NCBI GenBank assembly: GCA_007258455.2
Contig: VDFB02139098.1
Span: forward strand, 35,305 to 99,304
DNA length: 64,000 bases
Source of the DNA: Sequoia sempervirens
Lineage: Eukaryota; Streptophyta; Pinopsida; Cupressales; Cupressaceae
Reading direction: 5' to 3'
The notes below the pieces were generated by a model. It had not been told where the DNA came from. It ran no database searches and worked only from the letters and a program-made list of their open reading frames with translations. This document shows, in pieces, positions 49,690-59,592 of the stretch. Within the stretch, counting starts at the first letter, position 1; each line of letters begins with the position of its first letter. The position numbers and the translations under genes were made by a program.

Positions 49690-51249
49690 TTATGACATGA
49701 CTAATCATAACCACAGTCGATAGTTTCAACGGAATAAATTTGCAAACCCAAACCCTAGTACAAACCCTAAAAAAAGAAAAGAACAGACTCTTAGCAAAAT
49801 CAATAAATCTTAGAAATAGAGCACAAAATACAAAAACATACACAATTGAATGCAACAGCAATCTTTCGAATACTGTGGAAAACTTATGCTAACTATAGCA
49901 AGCAAATCATTTTTTCTAACACCTGCATTAAGCATCCAATTTAAAGCACTGGTCTAAATCCTAACAAAAGTTCAAAGACCTCAGGCATTGCAATTTACAG
50001 CAAATAAACATGTTCTAAAATATCATACCTGAGAGAAGCATATTGAATTGATCAGAGAACAACACCGTGAATATAGGGCAAACTAGAACTAGTAGCGCTC
50101 CATGGCAAAGCAAACATTCAACGAGAAAAGGTTGGGCCCTAAAGGCCTTTTAAACTGTGGCCGTCCAAGGCCTTCCGGGATTGGGAAATTGGGTAAGAGC
50201 AAAGGATGTCCATGTCTCTGATTTCCAACGCCAAATCACCGAGGAATTTTTTATTTCCCTAGACTTAAAGTCAAATTGTTGAAATGAAACAGAAAAGTAT
50301 CTGTCACAGGAGAAGATGGTCTTCCTACTCAGTTCTTTGTAGGGGATTGCTGGGTACTCGTGCAGTTCAAACCGTGTCCTGGTCCTGGTCCAGTCCTCCA
50401 GGGGATTCGGCCAGGGTCCTTCAAATGCCCTGTGGGTTTTTCCGAGACAAACCTTGAAGATCCTAGGGAGAACCCAGACAAAATTTGCTCAGAACCCAGA
50501 TAGAATTTGATCAAAACATAGACATACATAGGCAGGGGAGTAAGGAATTTTGACAAGATCTGGGGTTTTTTAAAATTTTACCGGTTTGCTTGGAGATGAC
50601 CCACAGGTTGAAGAAAACAGCAGCCCACGGGATGAAGAAAATGGCAGCTAGGGCATAATATTTTCTGCAAATCCGGCAAAAACACAATACTGCAATCATC
50701 ACTTCCCGCCAACACCCTGCATTTTTATAAGCTTCCTTCCCGCCACACCCATTGTAAGCCTTCCCGCCTGAAGAAACTCCATCTGAGTCTGACACCGTAG
50801 CAGCAAATGGGAGAGCCAACTCAGAGAGGCATCAAAAAGCTGCGAAAACAGCAGTTTTGTTCGAGGGAAAAGCCATATGTGGGAAATAATTAATATATTT
50901 TTTGGAAAAGGTAGGTATTTTTTTAATTTTAATTTGAGACAATGTAAAGTAAAAAAATAAAACTTAACTAGCAATTGCACCTTGGTGTGCAATAGGTTCA
51001 CCGAAGAGGTCTAGAATATCCATTACGAAAATTTGATGTCTATATTTTGCTTACATCTATGCAATGCAAGAGATCGATTGGTAGGCCATTTTGGAAATGA
51101 TTTTGTTTGTGCAACAAAGGTCTCAATGGAGAGGTGATAGCTTCAAATGAAATATGCATCCACTTACAAGTATCCAAACATGAAAGAAACAAAACCTTTG
51201 AATCAAGAAGATAATCAGGCTTCATTAGTAGTAGGCTCATGTTATGTTT

Positions 51250-51965
51250 TTCATAGGGAGAGAGGGAGATAGAGGGAGAGATATGGATAGAAAGAGGGAG
51301 ATATAAAGGGGGGAAGAGTGAGAGAGAGGTAAAGAGGAAGATAGATATGGGGATGGAGATGGAGAGGGGTATGGAGAGGAGAGAGAGGGATAAATAGAAA
51401 TATAAAGAGAGGGAGGGAGAGAAAGAGAGGGAGATAGGTAGAGGAGAAAAAAGTAAAGAGATATAGAAGAGGGAGTAATAGAGAGAGAGGGGGGGGAGAT
51501 AGGGATAGAAAGAGGGAGAGATGGGGATAGAAAGAAGAGAGATAGAGATAGATATAACTTAGGAAAGATAGAGGGGTTGAGAGAGAGATGGAGACGGAGA
51601 AATAGAGATATTAAGAGGGAGACAATGAGAGGGGGATGGAGAGATAGAAAGATAAATATATAAGAAGTTATATATATAGAGGTAGAGAAAGGGATATGTA
51701 GGGATATATAAAGGGGGGAAGAGTGAGAGAGAGGTAAAGAGGAAGATAGATATGGGGATGGAGATGGAGAGGGGTATGGAGAGGAGAGAGATGGATAAAT
51801 AGAAATATAAAGATAGGCATAGGAAGTTATATATAGAGAGAGATAGAGACAATGTAAAGTAAAAAATAAAACTTAACTAGCAATTGCACCTTGGTGAGCA
51901 ATAAGTACGCCGAAGAGGGACACATGTAATCCTTGGATTGTTAGATATAGTGAGGGAGGAATAGG

Positions 51966-52026
<61 letters not shown>

Positions 52027-53074
52027 AGATATATGGAGAGAGATAGAGAGGGAAGGAGAGGGAGGTAGAGAAATAGAGAGGAGAAAAAAGTAAAGAGATA
52101 TAGAAGAGGGAGTAATAGAGAGATAGAGGGGGGGGAGACAGGGATAGAAAGAGGGAGAGATAGGGATAGAAAGAAGGAGAGATAGAGATAGATATAACTT
52201 ATGAAAGATAGAGGGGTTGAGAGAGAGATGGAGAGGGAGAAATAGAGATATTAAGAGGGAGACAATGAGAGGGGGATGGAGAGATAGAAAGATAAATATA
52301 TAAGAAGTTATATATAGAGAGGTAGAGAGAGGGATATGTAGAGAAGGAAAGAGTGAGAGATAACTTGTGATAAAGATAAGTAATAAAGAGATGAAGAGAT
52401 AAATAGAGAGGGGGAGAGAGAGATAAAGATAAGGAGGGAGAAATGGAGTTTGTATGTGTGTGTGTGTGAGAGAGAGATATATATGAAGATAGAGACAAAG
52501 GGATATATTTAGGGAGAGAGGGAGAGATTCAATGGAGAGAGGATAGAGATAAAATAGAGATATAGAAAGAGGAAGTGATAGGGAGAGATAGAGATCTCAA
52601 AAGAGGGAGAGATAGAGAGATAGGTAGTGGGAAAAATGGAGGGGGAAGAGAGAGAAAGAGAGATGGAAGGAGAGAGGAAAGGGAAGAGGGAGCGAATGAG
52701 AGAGGGAGCATTGGAAGGATAGAAAGATAGAGATAGGGAGTTATATATAAAGAGAGGTAGAGATGAGGAGATATATGTATAAAGATGGGAAGAGAAAGAG
52801 AGAGACACTCTTTCTATCTATGTTTCCCTCTCAATCTTTATGTTTCTCATTATCTCTCAATTTCTCTCTTTGTATCTCTCTCATATTTCTCTTTATATTT
52901 TTCTTACATTCTCTCTTCCTCTCTCTCCCTATCTCTCTACCTTACTCCTTTATTGTCCCTATTTATCTCCCCCTCTCTCTACTTCTATATATCTTTGTCT
53001 CCTATTTCTCTTTATCTATCTCTTTATTTGATCTCTCCCTATGGTACTTTATATCTATCTATGTCTCTTATATT

Positions 53075-53108
<34 letters not shown>

Positions 53109-56100
53109 ATCTTTCTCTCCCCCTCTCTCTCTCCCTATTTATTCCTCTAGTATATATCTACCTCTATCTCTATCTCTATATCTCTATCTCTCTTCTATCT
53201 CTCTATATCTCTTTGTCTCCCTCTTTATCTCTCCATAGATCTCTATTTATCTTTCTCTCTATCTTTTTTTCTCTCTTTTCTCTTTTTGTATCTCCCTCTC
53301 CCTATCTATATCCATGTCCATTTTTATCTTTACCCCCCCCCCTCTCTCTCTCTCTTCCTTTCTTTCTCTTTTTCTCCCTTTTCCTCTTTATATCTTCTCT
53401 ATCTTCCTTAAGTGTGCAATGGGTACACTAAAGAGGTTTGAAAGGTGAATTATCATATCCTTAATCAAATGACACATGTGGTACCCTGAGCATAACTCCC
53501 TAGGGACACATGTAATCCTTGGATTGTTAGATATAGTGAGGGAGGAATAGGGAGTGTGTGTGTGTGTGTGTGTGTGTGTGAGTGAGAAAGATATATGGAG
53601 AGAGATAGAGAGGGAGATTTGTATAAATAGATAGAGAGGGAAGGAGAGGGAGGTAGAGAAATAGAGAGGAGAAAAATGTAAAGAGATATAGAAGAGGGAG
53701 TAATAGAGAGAGAGAGGGGGGGAGATAGGGATAGAAAGGAGAGATAGAGATAGATATAACTTAGGAAAGATAAAGGGGTTGAGAGAGGGATGGAGAGGGA
53801 GAAATAGAGATATTAAGAGGGAGACAATGAGAGGGGGATGGAGAGATAGAAAGATAAATATATAAGAATTCATATATATAGAGGTAGAGAGAGGGATATG
53901 TAGAGAAGGAAAGAGTGAGAGATAACCTGTGATAAAGATAAGTAATAAAGAGATAAATAGAGAGGGGGAGAGAGAGATAAAGATAAGGAGGGAGAAATGG
54001 AGTGTGTATGTGTGTGTGTGAGAGAGAGATATATATGAAGATAGAGACAAAGGGATATATTTAGGGAGAGAGGGAGAGATTCAATGGAGAGAGGATAGAG
54101 ATAAAATAGAGATATAGAAAGAGGAAGTGATAGGGAGAGATAGAGATCTCAAAAGAGGGAGAGATAGAGAGATAGGTAGTGGAAAAAATGGAGGGGGAAG
54201 AGAGAGAAAGAGAGATGGAAGGAGAGAGGAAAGGGAAGAGGGAGAGAATGAGAGAGGGAGCATTGGAAGGATAGAAAGATAGAGATAGGGAGTTATATAT
54301 AAAGAGAGGTAGAGATGAGGAGATATATGTATAAAGATGGGAAGAGAAAGAGAGAGACACTCCTATCTATGTCTCCCTCTCAATCTCTATGTTTCTCATT
54401 ATCTCTCAATTTCTCTCTTTGTATCTCTCTCATATTTCTCTATATATTTTTCTTACATTCTCTCTTCCTCTCTCTCCCTATCTCTCTACCTTACTCCTTT
54501 ATTGTCCCTATTTATCTCCCCCTCTCTCTACTTCTATATATCTTTGTCTCCTATTTCTCTTTATCTATCTCTTTATCTCTCTCCCTATGATACTTTATAT
54601 CTATCTATGTCTCTCTCTCTCTCTCTCTATTTATTCCTCTATATCTCTACCTCTATCTCTATCTCTATATCTATATCTCTCTTCTATATCTCTATATCTC
54701 TTTGTCTCCCTCTTTACCTCTCCATAGATCTCTATTTATCTTTCTCTCTATCTTTTTTTCTCTCTTTTCTCTTTTTGTATCTCCCTCTCCCTATCTATAT
54801 CCATGTCCATTTTTATCTTTGCCTCCCCCTCACTCTCTCTCTTCCTTTCTTTCTCTTTTTCTCCCTTTTCCTCTTTATATCTTCTCTATCTTCCTTAAGT
54901 GTGCAATGGGTACACTAAAGAGGTTTGAAAGGTGAATTATCGTATCCTTAATCAAATGACACATGTGGTACCCTGAGCATAACTCCCTAGGGACACATGT
55001 AATCTTTGGATTGTTAGATATAGTGAGGGAGGAATAGGGAGTGTGTGTGTGTGTGTGTGTGTAAAGATATATGGAGAGAGATAGAGAGGGAAGGAGAGGG
55101 AGGTAGAGAAATAGAAAGGAGAAAAAAGTAAAGAGATATAGAAGAGGGAGTAATAGAGAGATAGAGGGGGGGAGACATGGATAGAAAGAGGGAGAGATAG
55201 GGATAGAAAGAAGGAGAGATAGAGATAGATATAACTTATGAAAGATAGAGGGGTTGAGAGAGATGGAGAGGGAGAAATATAGATATTAAGAGGGAGACAA
55301 TGAGAGGGGGATGGAGAGATAGAAAGATAAATATATAAGAAGTTATATAGAGAGAGGTAGAGAGAGGGATATGTAGAGAAGGAAAGAGTGAGAGATAACT
55401 TGTGATAAAGATAAGTAATAAAGAGATGAAGAGATAAATAGAGAGGGGGAGAGAGAGATAAAGATAAGGAGGGAGAAATGGAGTGTGTATGTGTGTGTGT
55501 GAGAGAGATATATATATGAAGATAGAGACAAAGGGATATATTTAGGGAGAGAGGGAGAGATTCAATGGAGAGAGGATAGAGATAAAATAGAGATATAGAA
55601 AGAGGAAGTGATAGGGAGAGATAGAGATCTCAAAAGAGGGAGAGATAGAAAGATAGGTAGTGGGAAAAATGGAGGGGGAAGAGAGAGAAAGAGAGATGGA
55701 AGGAGAGAGGAAAGGGAAGAGGGAGAGAATGAGAGAGGGAGCATTGGAAGGATAGAAAGATAGAGATAGGGAGTTATATATAAAGAGAGGTAGAGATGAG
55801 ATATATGTATAAAGATGGGAAGAGAAAGAGAGAGACACTCTTTCTATCTATGTCTCCCTCTCAATCTCTATGTTTCTCATTATCTCTCAATTTCTCTCTT
55901 TGTATCTCTCTCATATTTCTCTTTATATTTTTCTTACGTTCTCTCTTCCTCTCTCTCCCTATCTCTCTACCTTACTCCTTTATTGTCCCTATTTATCTCC
56001 CCCTCTCTCTACTTCTATATATCTTTGTCTCCTATTTCTCTTTATCTATCTCTTCATCTGATCTCTCCCTATGGTACTTTATATCTATCTATGTCTCTAA

Positions 56101-56440
56101 TTATATTCTCTCTCTCTCACTATCTCTATCTTTCTCTCCCCCTCTCTCTCTCCCTATTTATTCCTCTAGTATATCTCTACCTCTATCTCTATCTCTATAT
56201 CTCTATCTCTCTTCTATCTCCCTATATCTCTTTGTCTCCCTCTTTATCTCTCCATAGATCTCTATTTATCTTTCTCTCTATCTTTTTTTCTCTTTTCTCT
56301 TTTTGTATCTCCCTCTCCCTATCTATATCCATCCATTTTTATCTTTTCCTCCCCCTCTCTCTCTCTCTCTTCCTTTCTTTCTCTTTTTCTCCCTTTTCCT
56401 CTTTATATCTTCTCTATCTTCCTTAAGTGTGCAATGGGTA
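51250..56440. repeat. Purine/pyrimidine-asymmetric microsatellite in about 1.5-kb tandem units
   Basis: A 5-kb block is almost entirely GA-rich or CT-rich. The landmark GGGACACATGTAAT recurs at 51917, 53513, 54990 and 56518, giving three units of 1596, 1477 and 1528 bp after a partial purine-rich lead-in (51250-51860). Each unit runs: landmark, (TG)n, about 800 bp of purine-rich plus strand, an abrupt switch at GAGAGACACTC (about 52806, 54358 and 55836), then about 550 bp of pyrimidine-rich plus strand, then 'gtgcaatgggtac.ctaaagagg'. The many long open frames here encode only Ser/Leu/Tyr/Ile repeats and are not genes. Confidence 0.93.
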
Positions 56441-56559
56441 CTCTAAAGAGGTTTGAAAGGTGAATTATCATATCCTTAATCAAATGACACATGTGGTACG
56501 TTGAGCATAACTCCCTAGGGACACATGTAATCCTTGGATTGTTGGCATGAATCGACTAA

Positions 56560-57550
56560 TCAAAAGTTAGTCTCCCTCTCTCTCAATAACATTTAATTTA
56601 GATTTTAAGTTTGAAATTTATTTTATTATATAAATTAGGATAAAAATAAAATGAATAATTATAAATTAAATTATTTCTAATAACTTTTAATTATAATTTG
56701 TAATTTCATAAGCATAAATAAATATGTAAAATAAATTTCAAAGTTAAATCATACTAGAAAGGAAATGCAAAATTACAATATCCATTTAAACAAATAATTT
56801 TAAAATAATTAAAATTTAATAACATGAATAATTATAAATTAAATTATTTCTAATAACTTTTAATTGTAGTTTGTAATTTCATAAATATAAGTAAATATGT
56901 AAAATAAATTTCAAAGTTAAATCATACTATAAAGGAAATGCAAAATTAAAATATCCATTTAAACAAATAATTTTTAAAAAATATTAAATAATAAACTTAT
57001 TGAGAATAAATAATTAAATAATAGAATTAAAATTTTAAAAAATGTACTTAAAAAATATAATTAATATATTGCAAACAATAGTAACATTAATTTGAAAGTA
57101 AAATTGTACTTCAAATAAAATAGTAAAACTAAAAATAAACAGTATTAAAACTGTTAAAACTAAAATTTTAACTTTTATATTAAAAATTACAAGTAAGATT
57201 AAACTTAAAAAACTAAAAAATAAAATGAAAGGTAAAAAATCAATTTCTAATTTAAATATAGATAATTTTGATTTGATTTGATTTAATTTTAATAAATTTT
57301 ATGTGATTTAATTTAAAATGTATATTAAAAAAATTTAAATATAAATATTTAATATAAATATAAATTTACTAAAACCTACAATAAAAAAACTCTAATAACT
57401 ACTCAAATATTTTTTTAACTTTAAAAATTATTAAGAATAAATTAAACTAAAAGAAATAACACAGAGCATTGATAATCGAAATAGGCACGTGGCATATTCT
57501 CTTTATCACGAAATGCCAAATAAATAAATAAAAACGACAAAAGAAAAAAA
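56560..57550. repeat. AT-rich region with a 173-bp tandem duplication
   Basis: ATGAATAATTATAAATTAAA starts at 56651 and again at 56824; the two 173-bp copies (56651-56996) differ at a few positions. The rest is over 80% A+T with no features. Confidence 0.85.
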
Positions 57551-57557
57551 ATAGTGA

Positions 57558-57740
57558 GAGACAATGTAAAATAAAAAATAAAACTTAAATATATTTCATT
57601 TCTATTGTCTTAATTTGAGACAATGTAAAATAAAAAATAAAACTTAAATATATTTAATTTCTATTGTCTTAATTTGAGACAATGTAAAATAAAAAATAAA
57701 ACTTAAATATATTTAATTTCTATTGTCTTAAGTTAAGACA
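57558..57740. repeat. CACTA right subterminal 59-bp tandem repeat, three copies
   Basis: GAGACAATGTAAAATAAAAA starts at 57558, 57617 and 57676 (period 59), each followed by 'cttaaatatattt.atttctattgtctt'. Related single copies occur at about 50936 and 51846, before and within the microsatellite block. This suggests the microsatellite block was inserted into, or grew within, the right subterminal region. Confidence 0.88.
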
Positions 57741-58900
57741 AAATAAATAAATAAATATAAGTTAAATATATTTAAGACAAAATTAGTATTTTGTCTTAAA
57801 TTATCGTCTTAAAAAGCCCCTCAATGTAGTAGTGCCTACAAAATAAGCACATGGCGTTCAATACATCTAGAGAGCTTGTTAATTCCTTATCCTTTATCAA
57901 TCTCCTTACCATTCGCTCACACCACTTATCCGCTACTACATAGATGCTTGAAAAAACACTAGTCAATTTTTTTAAGATCCAAATAAAAAATAGCATTGTT
58001 GTAAATAATCCTAAGCCTGTATTCATATGTGATCTGCAGGCAGCAAGAAAATACATCCACACATCCACCACAGGTTTAGCTTACAAAATTGCTCAATCCT
58101 TTATGCTTTGATGGATGTCCAGACCATGTTCAAAGCTCTCATTTTGGCACAGGCAAGGAGGATGCTGGCAAAGGTTGCGGAGTCTGGCTGTACACATGCC
58201 AATTGCATTTGCTTGAAAGTTTCTGAAGCCATTTCGACAAATCCCTTTTGTGAATTTCCTGCAATCATGGCATTCCATGAGATCACATTTTTTTAAGGCA
58301 TTTGGTCAAAGAGTTCACGTGCGTTGTCTATGCTTCCACATTTTGCGTGCATGTCTACCAGGGCGGTTGCAGCTACACCATCTGACAGAAAAATGCTTTT
58401 CTTTATGCTGTGATGGATGTCCATATCACGTTCCAAAGCTCTTTTGGCACAGGCAGGGAGGATGTTGGCAAAGATTGCGGAGTTCTGATTTACATCTGCC
58501 GATTAAAATTGATTAGAAGTATGTAAATCCTTTTTATCAACGCATTTTGTCCATATCCTGCAAGCATAGCATTCCATGAGACCAGATTTCTTTGTGGTAT
58601 CCTGTCAAACAGTTGACGTGCCTTGTCTATGTTTCCATAGTTTGCATACATGTCTACCAGAGCATATTGAATAATCCCTAATTCTTTAATGGACGTCCAT
58701 ATTTTGTTCCAAAGCTGCTATTTTTGCCCAGACCGCGAGTGACAAATGAAAACCAAGCGCGTGGGAAACCTGGTTTTGAATGTGCTGAAGCGGTGAGACT
58801 GCGCGGGAAAATTCTGAATGCTAACGGTGAACAGGGGAAACGAAAACGGCGATCAGTAACGGGAAAGGTAAAAGTATAAACTTGGAATGGCCGGTTAAGA

Positions 58901-58911
58901 GTGGGGCCCAC
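58901..58911 (-). promoter_or_regulatory. GTGGGGCCCAC site II motif, right arm
   Basis: Inverted counterpart of the motif at 36566. It sits upstream of the right-arm PPR pseudogene on the minus strand and only about 680 bp from the start of the ALDH gene in the opposite direction. Confidence 0.55.
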
Positions 58912-58914
58912 GGC

Positions 58915-58952
58915 ACGTCCACACTAAGCGGTCAAAGCTTAGTGTGTGACGT
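58915..58952. repeat. Terminal hairpin, right end of the palindrome
   Basis: ACGTCCACACTAAGC, then a 7-nt loop (GGTCAAA), then GCTTAGTGTG-T-GACGT: a 15-bp stem with one bulged base, mirror image of 36525-36562. Confidence 0.85.
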
Positions 58953-58957
58953 TTAAG

Positions 58958-59592
58958 TAGTTTTAGATAGATTTTAATTTTAATTATATTTTCTTACTAC
59001 TTTACAATAGAAGTTGTATTTGTTTTGAGAACTGTACAGCCCTTGTTTTAGTTATAGTTAGGTATTCTTTGAAATACTTATTGAAGTTGCCACAAATTTA
59101 TTCGGACGGCCAAGTCAATCCAACGTGTTTTTTTGGTTTGACTTAAATAATATACAAACTGTTTGGAAAATAAGGTTGAATGAGTCGAGCATGATTATTA
59201 GAAAAAACACGTATTTTCCTCATTCCGAAGTAATCGTATATGTCATTAATGGTAAAATATGGATTTTTTTTCCCTTTTGTCAAATAAATCTGTTATGTTA
59301 ATTGTATTTTGAAGGTCAGAGATAGATTTTCTTTTACTTTTATTCAATCTCCATAATTTTTTATGATATGGATATCAATCTTCATACTGTTTTATGATAT
59401 GAATTGATCTATCTGATTTGCTTTTTTTGAATTTCTTGCCATTCTTTAATGGTAGGCTTGTAGAACACCTTGACTTTGAATAAAAAAACAAAAAGCTTTG
59501 CCGCCTAATTTCCCCATTTATAGAGATGATTATAGCTTAGTTTTACAAGTTGTGCAACAAATTTGGTTTGAATAGAGAAAGAGAGAAAGAAC
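58958..59592 (+). promoter_or_regulatory. ALDH 5' flank and probable core promoter
   Basis: AT-rich sequence between the palindrome and the ALDH start codon. ATTTATAGAG at 59516-59524, 70 bp before the ATG, is a plausible TATA box conserved in the left copy near 59-67. The stretch from 58961 to 59495 is repeated at 35951-36512. Because the palindrome begins directly upstream, any farther elements of the original promoter are now more than 22 kb away. Confidence 0.5.

Larger units (their letters stand above)
40567..57834. mobile_element. CACTA (En/Spm-type) DNA transposon, 17.27 kb
   Basis: The left end is CACTACTACATCAAGGGGG and the reverse complement of the right end is CACTACTACATTGAGGGGC, both followed by TTTAAGAC. 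The 3-bp target duplication CCT lies at 40564-40566 and 57835-57837, and the PPR arm reads through cleanly when the element is removed. Subterminal repeats built on TTGTCTC/GAGACAA occur at both ends. No transposase (TNP2-type) could be recognised, so it appears non-autonomous. The interior carries pieces of host genes on the minus strand and a long microsatellite block. Confidence 0.93.
40351..58911 (-). pseudogene. PPR (PLS-class) pseudogene, right arm, split by the CACTA element
   Basis: This is the inverted copy of the left-arm pseudogene. From 58911 down it carries the promoter motif and leader, then the same early stop; 58286-58100 reads MISWNAMIAGNSQKGFVEMA and FKQMQLACVQPDSATFASIL, and 58071-57838 reads MVDVWMYFLAACRSHMNTGL, WCERMVRRLIKDK and NAMCLFCR. 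The CACTA element interrupts at this point. The frame resumes at 40557 with MTFTDIVNLCKVGESGLGDE and GNWLVSRSG, matching 37873-37950 of the left arm. Homology between arms ends at about 40474. It has one copy of the 66-codon unit where the left arm has two. Confidence 0.9.
36520..58957. mobile_element. Long palindromic structure with PPR-gene arms, terminal hairpins and TAG flanks
   Basis: The outer ends are CTTAAACGTCACACACTAAG and its reverse complement. TAG is present at 36517-36519 and 58958-58960. The arms are 36520-37956 (plus orientation) and 58957-57838 continuing at 40566-40474 (minus orientation), about 1.2 kb each once the 198-bp duplication is discounted. A 2.5-kb unpaired spacer (37957-40473) separates them. 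Before the CACTA insertion the whole was about 5.1 kb. It could be a foldback-type transposon that carries a PPR gene in its arms, or an inverted duplication made during break repair. Confidence 0.75.

Noticed and set aside
51559..56426. Many long open frames on both strands encoding Ser/Leu/Tyr/Ile-rich repeats
   Set aside because: They are translations of GA/CT microsatellite, open in several frames on both strands at once, with no start context, domains or non-repetitive sequence.
36520..58957. Palindrome as an assembly misjoin
   Set aside because: The arms differ at many positions (single versus double 198-bp unit, base changes, CACTA insertion in one only), so they are real diverged copies, although reads should still confirm it.
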